From: Frigidibacter albus
GTDB lineage: Bacteria; Pseudomonadota; Alphaproteobacteria; Rhodobacterales; Rhodobacteraceae
Length of the DNA: 64,000 bases
NCBI RefSeq assembly: GCF_009908165.1
Contig: NZ_JAAAUC010000004.1
Span: 248,001-312,000 of the forward strand
Direction: 5' to 3'
Shown here: positions 48,820 to 58,572 of the stretch, one piece after another
Layout of the letters: every line of letters starts with the position of its first letter
Numbering within the stretch: position 1 is the stretch's first letter
Made by a program: the position numbers and the translations under genes
Notes under the pieces: model-generated
What the model saw: the letters and a program-made list of their open reading frames with translations, nothing else
Database searches by the model: none
What the model was told of the DNA's origin: nothing

Positions 48820-48983
48820 GCCGCGCCTCTTGCCTTGTGCCGGAGACGAGGAGGATCGCCTAGCGGCAGGGTGCATTCACAAGGACAGGCGGTGTTCTCC
48901 GAATGCCCTTACAAGATATGGTGCAAGGGCGGGCGGCTTGTGTAAAGGGGATTCTCGGGGTGGCCCACGATATGTTGTGGACG

Positions 48984-49035
48984 AAAAGCAAAACACCGCA
49001 ATCGGGTGCGCTGCCCCCGAATTGCGGTGTGCTTT
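48984..49035 (-). terminator. Terminator of the UbiK-like gene
   Basis: AAAGCAaAACACCGCAATcGGG pairs with CCCgAATTGCGGTGTGCTTT across a short GC loop, 14 bases downstream of the 49050 gene in its direction. Long AT-flanked stem. Confidence 0.75.
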
Positions 49036-49049
49036 AAGTCAGGCGCGGT

Positions 49050-49301
49050 TCAGCCCTGTTTGGCAGCCGCTTCCAGCGCGGCAAGGCGCGCCGACAGCGC
49101 CTCGTTCTCCTCGCGGGCCTTCTGGGCCATCGCCCGCACCGCATCGAATTCCTCGCGCGTCACGAAGTTGCGATCCGCCAGCCAGCGGTCGAACCAGCTT
49201 TTCATCGCTGTCTCGGCTTCGGTCTTGGCGCCTTGGGCCACGCCCATGGCATTGGTCATCAGCTTGGACATGTCGTCGAAGAACTTGTTGTTGCTCTGCA
49301 T
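49050..49301 (-). CDS. UbiK-like accessory factor (BMFP domain, YqiC family)
   Basis: 83 residues: an N-terminal amphipathic helix MQSNNKFFDDMSKLMTNAMG and a C-terminal coiled coil REEFDAVRAMAQKAREENEALSARLAALE (in part), the usual layout. In E. coli UbiK assists aerobic ubiquinone synthesis. The same role is probable here but not shown. Divergent from lgt, with 159 bases between. Confidence 0.85.
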   Translation of the reverse strand: MQSNNKFFDDMSKLMTNAMGVAQGAKTEAETAMKSWFDRWLADRNFVTREEFDAVRAMAQKAREENEALSARLAALEAAAKQG

Positions 49302-49460
49302 CTGGGTCTCCCGGGGATTTGAGCTTATATGGGCACAGCCAGCCGCCGAGGCAAGCCGCAGGCGCCCGGCGCGGCCATGAATCGCAGGTGGGCTGCGGGT
49401 TGACAGTGGGCGCCGCCTGCGGTCACTCCTCCGCCAAAGGCCGCGGCCAGAAGGACTGCC

Positions 49461-50360
49461 ATGAACTCTGCCATCCTCTTCCCCGACTTCCTGTCGCCCG
49501 AGATCTTCACGATCGAGATCGGCAGCTTCGCCTTTTCGCTGCGCTGGTATGCGCTGGCCTATATTGCCGGGCTGATCGCCGGCTGGCGGATCGTGGTTGC
49601 GCTGATGCGGCGGCCGGGGCTGTGGCCCGCGGGCCGCGCGCCGATGCCGGTGGAACGGGTCGAGGATCTGCTGACCGCCATCGTGCTGGGGGTGATCCTG
49701 GGCGGACGGATCGGCTTCGTGCTGTTCTACCAGCCGGGGTATTTTCTGGCCAACCCTTGGGACATTCCGAAGGTCTGGCAGGGCGGCATGGCCTTCCATG
49801 GCGGCTTTCTGGGCGTCGTGCTGGCAGGGCTGTGGTTCTGCCGCCGCCACGGGGTGCCGATGCTGCAGCTGGCCGACGCGCTGGCCCTCGCCACACCGGC
49901 GGGGCTGTTTTTCGGCCGCATTGCCAATTTCATCAATGCCGAGCTTTGGGGCCGCCCGACCGACATGCCCTGGGGCGTGATCTTCCCCGGCGAGGCGGCG
50001 CAGACCTGCGAGGGCATCGTTTATGGCCTGTGCGCCCGCCATCCCTCGCAGCTCTACGAGGCGGGGCTGGAGGGGTTGCTGCTGGGGCTGGTGCTGCTTC
50101 TGGCGGTGCGGGCCGGGGCGCTGAAGCTGCCGGGAACGGTGACCGGCCTGTTCATTGCCGGCTATGGCGCGGCGCGGTTCTTTGTGGAGTTCTTCCGGCA
50201 GGCCGATCCGCAATTCATCACCCAAGGCAACCCGATGGGCAATGCGCTGCAACTGGGCGGCACCGGCCTGTCGATGGGGCAGCTGCTGTCGCTGCCGATG
50301 ATTGCGGTGGGGGTCTGGCTGATCCTGCGCGCGCGCCGGCAGGCCGCCACCCCGGCATGA
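49461..50360 (+). CDS. lgt: Phosphatidylglycerol--prolipoprotein diacylglyceryl transferase
   Basis: First enzyme of lipoprotein maturation, in the inner membrane. 299 residues, seven membrane segments. Signature segments are [42 protein letters not shown] and [12 protein letters not shown] at 49461. Its stop overlaps the start of the methyltransferase gene by four bases. Confidence 0.96.
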   Translation: MNSAILFPDFLSPEIFTIEIGSFAFSLRWYALAYIAGLIAGWRIVVALMRRPGLWPAGRAPMPVERVEDLLTAIVLGVILGGRIGFVLFYQPGYFLANPWDIPKVWQGGMAFHGGFLGVVLAGLWFCRRHGVPMLQLADALALATPAGLFFGRIANFINAELWGRPTDMPWGVIFPGEAAQTCEGIVYGLCARHPSQLYEAGLEGLLLGLVLLLAVRAGALKLPGTVTGLFIAGYGAARFFVEFFRQADPQFITQGNPMGNALQLGGTGLSMGQLLSLPMIAVGVWLILRARRQAATPA

Positions 50361-51436
50361 CCCCGCTGGCCGATCTGCTGGCTCGCCGCATCGAAGCCGG
50401 CGGGCCGATCACCCTGGCCGAGTATATGGCCGACTGCCTGCTGCACCCCGAGCATGGCTATTACTCCACCCGCGACCCCTTCGGCCGCGGCGGCGATTTC
50501 ACCACCGCGCCAGAGATCAGCCAGATGTTCGGCGAGCTGCTGGGGCTGGCCCTGGCGCAGGCCTGGCTGGACCAGGGCTCCCCCACGCCCTTCGTGCTGG
50601 CCGAGATCGGGCCGGGCCGCGGCACGCTGATGGCGGATGTGCTGCGCACCCTGCGCGCCGTGCCGGGGATGTTCGCCGCCGCGCGGGTGCATCTGGTCGA
50701 GGCCTCGGCCACCCTGCGCGCCCGGCAGCGAGAGACCCTCGCGGACCAACAGGTCACCTGGCATGACGGCATCGACACCCTGCCCGAGGCGCCGCTGCTG
50801 TTGCTTGCGAACGAGTTCTTCGACGCGCTGCCGATCCGCCAGTTCGTCCGCGCGGACCCCGGCTGGTGCGAGCGGCTGGTGGGCCTCTCGCCCGAGGGTG
50901 CCCTGCAACCCGGCCTCTCCACCCCTGCCCCGCTGGCGGCGCTGGCCCACCGGCTGGCGGATACCAAGGAGGGCGATGTGGTGGAAATCTGCCCTGCCGC
51001 GCCCGCCATCGCCGCCGCCATCGCCGCCCGCATCGCCCGCCATGGCGGCGCGGCGCTGATCGTGGATTATGGCGGCTGGCACAGCCTTGGCGACACGTTT
51101 CAGGCGGTGCAGGACCACGCAACGGCCGATCCCTTCGCCGCACCCGGCGAAGCCGACCTGACCGCCCATGTCGACTTCGAACCGCTGGCCGCCGCCGCCC
51201 GCGGCGCCGGGGCCGCGGCCAGCGCCCTCGTGCCGCAAGGCGTGCTGCTGGAGCGGCTTGGCATCGCCGCCCGGGCCGAGCGGCTGGCCCAGGGCCTGAG
51301 CGGCCCGGCGCTGGAAAGCCACCTCGCGGCGCATCGCCGCTTGACCCACCCCGGCGAAATGGGAAGGGTGTTCAAGGCACTGGCCATCCACCCGCAGCAC
51401 CACTCACCCCCTCCCGGTTTCGAGCCCTCCGCCTGA
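50357..51436 (+). CDS. SAM-dependent methyltransferase, MidA/NDUFAF7 family
   Basis: 359 residues. The family N-terminus [43 protein letters not shown] (in part) and SAM loop [14 protein letters not shown] are clear, as is [13 protein letters not shown]. Human NDUFAF7 methylates an arginine of complex I subunit NDUFS2, so the bacterial protein may act on complex I; this is inference. Translationally coupled to lgt, with pgeF four bases after. Confidence 0.92.
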   Translation: MTPLADLLARRIEAGGPITLAEYMADCLLHPEHGYYSTRDPFGRGGDFTTAPEISQMFGELLGLALAQAWLDQGSPTPFVLAEIGPGRGTLMADVLRTLRAVPGMFAAARVHLVEASATLRARQRETLADQQVTWHDGIDTLPEAPLLLLANEFFDALPIRQFVRADPGWCERLVGLSPEGALQPGLSTPAPLAALAHRLADTKEGDVVEICPAAPAIAAAIAARIARHGGAALIVDYGGWHSLGDTFQAVQDHATADPFAAPGEADLTAHVDFEPLAAAARGAGAAASALVPQGVLLERLGIAARAERLAQGLSGPALESHLAAHRRLTHPGEMGRVFKALAIHPQHHSPPPGFEPSA

Positions 51437-51440
51437 TGAC

Positions 51441-52196
51441 ATGACCCTTGAAATCCTGACCGCCCCCGCGCTTGGCGACCTGCGCCACGGCTTTTTCACC
51501 CGCAGGGGAGGTGCGTCATCCGGCATCTTTTCGGGTCTCAACTGCGGGCATGGCTCGACCGACCTGACCGAGGCGGTGGCGGTGAACCGCGCCCGCGTCG
51601 CCGCCGCGATGCGGGTTCAACCCGCGCAGCTGATCGGCGTGCATCAGGTCCATTCCTCCGAGGTGGTGACGGTCACCGGCCCACTGACCGTCGCACAGCG
51701 CGCCGATGCGCTGGTGACGGCAGTGCCCGGCCTCGCGCTTTGCATCCTGACCGCCGATTGCCAGCCGGTGCTGTTCGCCGACACAACCGCTGGCGTGATC
51801 GGCGCCGCCCATGCCGGCTGGCGCGGCGCGCTTGGCGGCATCCTCGAGGCGACACTGGAGGCGATGGAGGCGCTTGGCGCGCGGCGGGGGCGCATCGTGG
51901 CCGTGATCGGCCCCACCATCAGCCAGCGCGCCTATGAGGTCGGGCCGGAGTTCCTGGCCGAGTTTCTGGCCGAGGATGGTGAGAATGCCCGCTTCTTTGC
52001 GGGCGGCAGCGGCGACCGGATGCAGTTCGACCTGCCGGGCTTTTCGCTGCACCGCCTGCGGATGGCGGGCGTGGCCGAGGCCGAATGGACGCGCCATTGC
52101 ACCTATTCGGACCCGGCGCGCTTCTACTCCTACCGCCGGTCTGTTCACGCGGGTGAGGCTGATTATGGCCGGCTGATCTCTGCCATCCGGCTCTGA
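51441..52196 (+). CDS. pgeF: Peptidoglycan editing factor PgeF (YfiH, multicopper-oxidase-like fold)
   Basis: 251 residues. Zinc and catalytic His/Cys residues appear in GVHQVHSSEVV, CILTADCQPVLFAD and GAAHAGWRGALGGILE, ending TYSDPARFYSYRRS. Family members show purine nucleoside phosphorylase/deaminase activity and, in E. coli, remove wrongly linked L-Ser from cell-wall precursors. Third gene of the lgt-midA-pgeF operon. Confidence 0.93.
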   Translation: MTLEILTAPALGDLRHGFFTRRGGASSGIFSGLNCGHGSTDLTEAVAVNRARVAAAMRVQPAQLIGVHQVHSSEVVTVTGPLTVAQRADALVTAVPGLALCILTADCQPVLFADTTAGVIGAAHAGWRGALGGILEATLEAMEALGARRGRIVAVIGPTISQRAYEVGPEFLAEFLAEDGENARFFAGGSGDRMQFDLPGFSLHRLRMAGVAEAEWTRHCTYSDPARFYSYRRSVHAGEADYGRLISAIRL

Positions 52197-52316
52197 CAGA
52201 TCCCGCCGCGGAACCACCCGATCCCTGCCGCGCTGTTGCCATGCCGCCGCCGCAAAGGCGGGCGACAAAGGCGCCAAGACGGGCACGAACCGCCCGCAGG
52301 ATGAGGGAGCACAAAG

Positions 52317-52478
52317 ATGAAACCGCAACGCCGCTGGATGATCTCGATCCTGGCCGAAACCGCCCGTGAAGCCGCGAACCCGACGCTGATGCCCTGGCAG
52401 CACAAGAAAGCCGCCGCCCCGATCCGCGCCCCGCGCGCCGCCGCCGTCCAGCCGCTCCGCGCCGCTGCCCGCGGCTGA
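52317..52478 (+). CDS. Small basic protein of unknown function
   Basis: 53 residues beginning MKPQRRWMISILAETAREA, then a Pro/Ala/Arg-rich tail. ATG has GGGAG eight bases upstream. It lies in a 516-base gap between pgeF and the Hint gene and is too short for most gene calls. The N-terminus looks like small proteins found before Hint genes in relatives, from memory only. Confidence 0.6.
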   Translation: MKPQRRWMISILAETAREAANPTLMPWQHKKAAAPIRAPRAAAVQPLRAAARG

Positions 52479-52652
52479 CGGAGTGGCGGCAGGTCTGCCC
52501 CTTCCCAACCCGCCCGATTCCCGCGCAGCACGGCGCCGACCGGCGGGATTCCGCGCCCTCGGTGCATCCGCCGAAACAATGCCGCAGCCTTGCCTCAATG
52601 TAGCCCCGAGCCGCCAGCATACTTGCAACGACTCTGACGGATCCTGCCGCCT

Positions 52653-52687
52653 CTGCATCTCCCCCGTCCTTGCGAGGACTGATGCAG
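52653..52687 (+). promoter_or_regulatory. Two-tier hairpin in the 5' region of the Hint gene
   Basis: Outer stem CTGCATC/GATGCAG enclosing inner stem GTCCT-TGCG-AGGAC, ending 25 bases before the start codon. No T-run, so a leader structure is more likely than a terminator. Nothing else is seen in 52479-52712. Confidence 0.45.
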
Positions 52688-52712
52688 ATGTGGCCAGCGA
52701 AAGGCTGATCGC

Positions 52713-53552
52713 ATGTCCTATCCCAACCGCGCCGCCGCCGGTCTTGCGACGCCAGGCGCCGAAGCAATGTCCAAGGCCCATCCCGACTGGGCCACCCGCG
52801 CTGAACGGCGCCCGCTGCGCGCCATGCCTCTGGCGCGGCGCTACGAGGCGTCCTTCCTGCGGACGTGCGGTGAAATCGGCACCCTCTCGCGCCTCGCCCC
52901 GGCGATGCCGCTGTTCGAGCAGGCTTTCTCGGCCGTCGCCCGCGGCACGCTGATCGCCACGCCGCAAGGCCCGGTCGCGGTGGAGGATCTGCTGCCCGGA
53001 ACCCTTGTCACCACCGCCGAGGGGGAGCCCGAACCGCTGCTCTGGTCCGGCAGCATCACGCTTTACCCCGCCGCGAACAGCGATACCGGCAGCAGCGCCC
53101 CCGTGCCGGCGGCCGAGCCTGCACGGCTGACGCGGATCATGGCCGACAGCTTCGGCATGGCCCGGCCGATCACAGATGTGGTGTTGGGCCCGCATGCGCG
53201 GGTTCTGCGCCGCGACGCGCGCCTGCGCCCTGTGGTGGGCGGCACCGAAGCCTATGTGCCGGTCCGTGCCTTGCAGGACGGCGACAGCGTGATCGAGGTT
53301 GCGCCCTCCACCCCCGTCACCGTGCATCACCTTGTGCTTGGCCGGCAGGCCACGCTCAGCGCCAGCGGGATCGAGATCGAGAGCTTCCACCCCGGTATGG
53401 GCTTTGCCCAGATGATGGACCCGCAGCTTCTGTCGCTGTTCCTGTCGCTGTTCCCGCATCTGCGAGAACGCGGCATGGCGCTGGACGGGTTTGGCGCGCC
53501 GTCCTACCCGCGCCTGACCAAGTTCGAGGCCGAAGACCTGCTGGCCGGCTGA
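52713..53552 (+). CDS. Hint domain-containing protein
   Basis: 279 residues. A Hint (hedgehog/intein) module of the Hint_2 type covers about residues 75-230: ARGTLIATPQGPVAVEDLLPGTLVTTAEGE, in part, then LGPHARVLRR and PVTVHHLVLG. The usual catalytic Cys/Ser at the splice start is replaced by the RGTLIAT form seen in this subgroup, so splicing is doubtful. Such proteins are numerous in Rhodobacteraceae, often with secreted partners; function unknown. ATG with AAAGG eight bases upstream. Confidence 0.85.
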   Translation: MSYPNRAAAGLATPGAEAMSKAHPDWATRAERRPLRAMPLARRYEASFLRTCGEIGTLSRLAPAMPLFEQAFSAVARGTLIATPQGPVAVEDLLPGTLVTTAEGEPEPLLWSGSITLYPAANSDTGSSAPVPAAEPARLTRIMADSFGMARPITDVVLGPHARVLRRDARLRPVVGGTEAYVPVRALQDGDSVIEVAPSTPVTVHHLVLGRQATLSASGIEIESFHPGMGFAQMMDPQLLSLFLSLFPHLRERGMALDGFGAPSYPRLTKFEAEDLLAG

Positions 53553-53553
53553 C

Positions 53554-54054
53554 TCAGGCCGTCCGGTTCAGCCGGTCTTCCAGCACCTCGAAGGGCACGC
53601 CCGGATCATCCTTGGCGCAGCGGATCACCAGGCTGGTCTTGACGCTGGCCACATTGTCGGCCGCCGTCAGCGCACCGGTCAGGAAGGTCTGGAAGCTGGA
53701 CAGATCGGGCGAGACGCATTTCAGGATGAAGTCGATCTCGCCGTTCAGCATGTGGCACTCGCGCACCAGCGGCCAGGCCTTGCAGCGCGCCTCAAAGGCC
53801 GACAGGTCGGTTTCGGCCTGGCTGTGCAGCCGCACCATGGCGAAGACGGCAACCTCGAAGCCCAGTTCGCGCGGGTTCACATCGGCATGAAAGCCGCGGA
53901 TGAAGCCGGTTTCCTCCAGCGTGCGGACCCGGCGCAGGCAAGGCGGCGCCGAGATGCCCACCCGGCGGGCCAGTTCCACATTGGTCATGCGCCCGTCCGC
54001 CTGCAGCTCGGCAAGGATCTTGCGGTCGATCTCGTCGAGTCTGTGGCCAGCCAT
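53554..54054 (-). CDS. Lrp/AsnC family transcriptional regulator
   Basis: 166 residues. An N-terminal helix-turn-helix (about residues 5-60; LDEIDRKILAELQADGRMTNVELARRVGIS, in part) and a C-terminal RAM domain (about 75-150; VRECHMLNGEIDFILKC) typical of amino-acid-responsive regulators. Target and ligand unknown. It is divergent from trxB across 294 bases. 54055-54348 shows only promoter-like AT-rich patches near both starts and no gene. Confidence 0.93.
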   Translation of the reverse strand: MAGHRLDEIDRKILAELQADGRMTNVELARRVGISAPPCLRRVRTLEETGFIRGFHADVNPRELGFEVAVFAMVRLHSQAETDLSAFEARCKAWPLVRECHMLNGEIDFILKCVSPDLSSFQTFLTGALTAADNVASVKTSLVIRCAKDDPGVPFEVLEDRLNRTA

Positions 54055-54147
54055 TGCGTTCCTCTTTCGGAATTTTGTCGTTACTTACCCCTGCAACCGG
54101 GGCGGCGCAATAAAGTTTCACGGGCGCGCGTTGCCATTGCAGCATAG

Positions 54148-55287
<1,140 letters not shown>

Positions 55288-55295
55288 AACCGAAG

Positions 55296-55319
55296 CCGCG
55301 CCGCATCCCTGCGGCGCGG
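55296..55319 (+). terminator. Hairpin after trxB
   Basis: CCGCGCCGCA-TCCC-TGCGGCGCGG, perfect ten-base stem nine bases after the trxB stop. A TTGACA hexamer begins one base later (55320-55325) and may be the -35 box of the next gene, though no clear -10 follows. Confidence 0.65.
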
Positions 55320-55380
55320 TTGACAAATCGGCAAGCTCTCGGCCCCATTCTCGCCTCAAGGTGACAAGGATGACGCACCC

Positions 55381-56499
55381 ATGAGCCAGCCCCCGATGCC
55401 CGCGCCGGGCGAGCCCGCCCCGACCTTTGCGCAACGCTCGGCCGGCAACCCGCGCTACACCTTCGATGCCGCCGCCGGGCGCTATCTGGTGCTGTGCTTC
55501 TTCCATTCGGCAGCCTCCGATGCGGCGGCGTTGCGCCTGCGCGCCGCCGATGAGCGGCCAGACCTCTTCAACGACGCCTTCGCCAGTTTCTTCGGCGTCT
55601 CGACAGACCCGGCGGACGAGAGCCTGCAGCGGGTGGCCAACCGGATGCCGGGCTACCGGTTCTTCTGGGACCATGACCTTCTTGTGTCGGGCCTCTACGG
55701 AATGCTGTCGGCAGAGGGCGAGCGGATCGGCGCATGGGTGGTGATCGACCCGACCATGCGGGTCATCGACACGATCCCCTTCGCGCCGGGTGGCAGCGAT
55801 ATGGCGCGGCTTATGGCGGTGCTGGCGGACCTGCCCCCGCCCGGCCGCTTTGCCGGAATCGAACTGCAGGCCCCGATCCTGTTCCTGCCGCGGGTGTTCG
55901 AGCCGGGGCTCTGCCGCCACCTGATCGACCTCTACGACGCTCAGGGCGGCGAGCTGTCGGGCTTCATGCGCCAGCGCGATGGCAAGACCGTGTCCGTCAA
56001 TGACAGCCACCACAAGGTCCGCCGCGACATCACGCTGGAGGACAAGGACCTGATCGCCACGCTGCAGGCGCGGATCCTGAAGAAGGTCGTCCCCGAGATC
56101 GCCAAGGTCCACATGTTCCACGCAACCCGGATGGAGCGCTATATCGTCAGCTGCTACGACGGGGCCGAAGGCGGCCATTTCGCGCCCCACCGCGACAACA
56201 CCACCGCCGGCACCGCGCATCGCCGCTTTGCGGTCTCGATCAACCTCAACGATGATTTCGAGGGCGGCGAGGTCAGCTTTCCCGAATACGGGCCGCGCAG
56301 CTTCAAGGCTCCGGCGGGCGGCGCGGTGGTGTTCTCCTGCGCGCTGCTGCATACGGTCAGCCGCGTCACCAAGGGCCGGCGCTTTGCCTTCCTGCCCTTC
56401 CTCTATGATGACGCCGCCGCCGCGCTGCGGGCGAAGAACCAGCATCTGATCGACCTTGGAGGCGCAAGGGACGGGGAGCGGGGCTCTGCGGCACTGTAG
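55381..56499 (+). CDS. Fe(II)/2-oxoglutarate oxygenase with a peroxiredoxin-like N-terminal domain
   Basis: 372 residues. The C-terminal half (about 185-360) is a prolyl-4-hydroxylase-type oxygenase: iron ligands His270 and Asp272 (PHRDNT) and His324 (LLHTVS), with Arg334 placed to bind 2-oxoglutarate. The N-terminal half (about 8-160) reads like an AhpC/TSA thioredoxin fold (GEPAPTFAQRS, FDAAAGRYLVLCFF, GAWVVIDPTMRVIDTIPF), but the peroxidatic Cys position appears to be Ala (near residue 50). Substrate unknown. It lies between trxB and its decayed copy. Confidence 0.85.
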   Translation: MSQPPMPAPGEPAPTFAQRSAGNPRYTFDAAAGRYLVLCFFHSAASDAAALRLRAADERPDLFNDAFASFFGVSTDPADESLQRVANRMPGYRFFWDHDLLVSGLYGMLSAEGERIGAWVVIDPTMRVIDTIPFAPGGSDMARLMAVLADLPPPGRFAGIELQAPILFLPRVFEPGLCRHLIDLYDAQGGELSGFMRQRDGKTVSVNDSHHKVRRDITLEDKDLIATLQARILKKVVPEIAKVHMFHATRMERYIVSCYDGAEGGHFAPHRDNTTAGTAHRRFAVSINLNDDFEGGEVSFPEYGPRSFKAPAGGAVVFSCALLHTVSRVTKGRRFAFLPFLYDDAAAALRAKNQHLIDLGGARDGERGSAAL

Positions 56500-56514
56500 C
56501 GGTGAAGACCGACC

Positions 56515-56635
56515 GTGTTCCCCGGCATCATTCCGTGGGGGACCTGACCAGCCAAGCCCTTCCGCCAACGTGTCTCCTTGTCGGCGATGGGCTTCATGGC
56601 CGGACGCTGAGCGGTTTTTGGCGGCAGAACCGGAA
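56515..56635 (+). pseudogene. Decayed copy of the trxB 3' end
   Basis: Aligns with the last 110 or so bases of trxB. TTCCCCGGCATC matches TTCCCGGCGTC, GACCTGACC matches GATCTGACC, CCGCCAACGTGTC matches CCGCCAGGCCGTC, GGCGATGGGCTTCATGG matches GGCATGGGTTGCATGG, and GACGCTGAGCGG plus TTTTTGGCGGC matches GACGCTGAACGC plus TTTTTGGCGGC. In frame it gives FRQRVSLSAMGFMA against [14 protein letters not shown], with stops. The rest of 56500-56793 holds the sat 5' region and no intact gene. Confidence 0.7.
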
Positions 56636-56793
56636 TGACGTGCTGCAGTGCGGCGAAAACACGCCGCTCCAGTCCCTTTTTCGGCCACATCCGCCCGTTC
56701 GGCTTGAATTCCACCGCTTTCCGTAGATAGGTGCGCTGGAAACCGTCCATTTCCGGTGCTCCCCCGCGAATTTCAAACTGAAGGCAAGCCGTC

Positions 56794-58503
56794 ATGTCCC
56801 TTCCGAACCTTGCTCCGATCCCGGAGCTCTATGTCTCCCACGAATCCGCCCAGAAGCTGAAGCATGAGGCCGGGACGCTGCCCTCCTGGGATCTGACCCC
56901 GCGGCAGATCTGCGATCTGGAACTGCTGATGAACGGCGGCTTCAACCCGCTGAAGGGCTTCCTGACCGAGGCGGATTACACCGGCGTCGTCGAGGAGATG
57001 CGGCTGGCCGATGGCACGCTGTGGCCGATGCCGATCACCCTCGATGTCAGCGAAGCCTTTGCCGGCACGGTCGAGCCCGGCCAGGACATCGCGCTGCGCG
57101 ATCAGGAAGGCGTGATCCTTGCGATCCTGTCGGTGACCGACAAATACACCCCCAACAAGGCCCGCGAGGCCGAGATGGTCTTTGGCGCCGATGACCTTGC
57201 GCATCCGGCGGTGAACTACCTGCACAATCAGGCCGGCCCGATCTATCTGGGCGGCCCGGTGGTCGGCATCCAGCAGCCCGTGCATTACGACTTCAAGGCC
57301 CGCCGCGACACCCCGAATGAACTGCGCGCCTTCTTCCGCAAGATGGGCTGGCGCCGCATCGTGGCCTTCCAGACCCGCAACCCGCTGCACCGCGCCCACC
57401 AGGAACTGACCTTCCGCGCCGCGCGCGAGGCGCAGGCCAACCTGCTGATCCACCCGGTCGTCGGCATGACCAAGCCGGGCGATATCGACCACTTCACCCG
57501 CGTGCGCTGCTACGAGGCGGTGCTGGACCAGTATCCCGCCACTACCACCACCATGAGCCTCTTGAACCTCGCCATGCGCATGGCCGGCCCGCGCGAGGCG
57601 GTGTGGCACGGCATCATCCGCCGCAACCACGGCTGCACCCACATGATCGTCGGGCGCGACCATGCCGGCCCCGGCAAGAACTCGGCCGGGCAGGATTTCT
57701 ACGACCCCTACGCAGCGCAGGAAATGTTCGCAAAGTATCAGGATGAAATCGGCGTCGAGATGGTCGACTTCAAACAGATGGTCTTTGTGCAAGAGCGGGC
57801 CCAGTACGAACCGCGCGACGAGGTCGAGGCCGGCGCCACCATCCTCGACATCTCGGGCACCGAACTACGCCGCCGTCTGGCCGAGGGGCTCGAGATCCCC
57901 GAATGGTTCTCGTTCCCCGACGTGGTCACGGAACTCCGCCGCACCCGTCCGCCCCGCGCCAACCAGGGTTTCACGGTGTTCTTCACCGGCTTTTCCGGCT
58001 CGGGCAAATCCACCATCGCCAATGCGCTGATGGTCAAGCTGATGGAGATGGGCGGCCGCCCGGTCACGCTGCTGGACGGCGACGTGGTGCGCAAGCATCT
58101 GTCGTCCGAGCTTGGCTTCTCGAAAGAGCACCGCGACATCAACATCAAGCGGATCGGCTATGTCGCCTCCGAGATCACCAAGAATGGTGGCATCGCCATC
58201 TGCGCGCCGATCGCGCCCTACACCGCGACCCGCCGCGCCGTGCGCGAGATGATCGAGCAATACGGCGCCTTCGTCGAAGTGCATGTGGCGACCAGCATCG
58301 AGGAGTGCGAGAAACGCGACCGCAAGGGCCTCTACAAGCTGGCGCGCGAGGGCAAGATCAAGGAGTTCACCGGGATCTCCGACCCCTATGAAGTGCCCGA
58401 AAGCCCCGAACTGCGCGTCGAGACCGAGAATGTCGATGTCGACAACTGCGCGCATCAGGTGATCCTGAAGCTGGAAAGCATGGGCCTGATCGGCCGCGGC
58501 TGA
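56794..58503 (+). CDS. Bifunctional sulfate adenylyltransferase / adenylylsulfate kinase
   Basis: Activates sulfate to APS and then PAPS for assimilation. 569 residues. The ATP sulfurylase part (about 1-385) has QTRNPLH at 193-199 and GRDHAGPG. The APS kinase part (about 390-569) has P-loop GFSGSGKST near residue 400 and FVEVHVATSIEECEKRDRKGLY. This sat-cysC fusion replaces CysDN in many Rhodobacteraceae. Single gene; a GGCGCGGC/GCCGCGCC hairpin follows at 58524-58549. Confidence 0.95.
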   Translation: MSLPNLAPIPELYVSHESAQKLKHEAGTLPSWDLTPRQICDLELLMNGGFNPLKGFLTEADYTGVVEEMRLADGTLWPMPITLDVSEAFAGTVEPGQDIALRDQEGVILAILSVTDKYTPNKAREAEMVFGADDLAHPAVNYLHNQAGPIYLGGPVVGIQQPVHYDFKARRDTPNELRAFFRKMGWRRIVAFQTRNPLHRAHQELTFRAAREAQANLLIHPVVGMTKPGDIDHFTRVRCYEAVLDQYPATTTTMSLLNLAMRMAGPREAVWHGIIRRNHGCTHMIVGRDHAGPGKNSAGQDFYDPYAAQEMFAKYQDEIGVEMVDFKQMVFVQERAQYEPRDEVEAGATILDISGTELRRRLAEGLEIPEWFSFPDVVTELRRTRPPRANQGFTVFFTGFSGSGKSTIANALMVKLMEMGGRPVTLLDGDVVRKHLSSELGFSKEHRDINIKRIGYVASEITKNGGIAICAPIAPYTATRRAVREMIEQYGAFVEVHVATSIEECEKRDRKGLYKLAREGKIKEFTGISDPYEVPESPELRVETENVDVDNCAHQVILKLESMGLIGRG

Positions 58504-58572
58504 CCTGCCCCAACCCAACCCGGCGGCGCGGCGACGAAGGTTGCCGCGCCGTTCGCATGTCCGTGTTGTGTC

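Noticed and set aside
56403-56795. 130-codon minus-strand frame between the oxygenase and sat/cysC
   Set aside because: Overlaps the certain oxygenase 3' end, has no ribosome site, and its sequence is explained by the decayed trxB end on the other strand.
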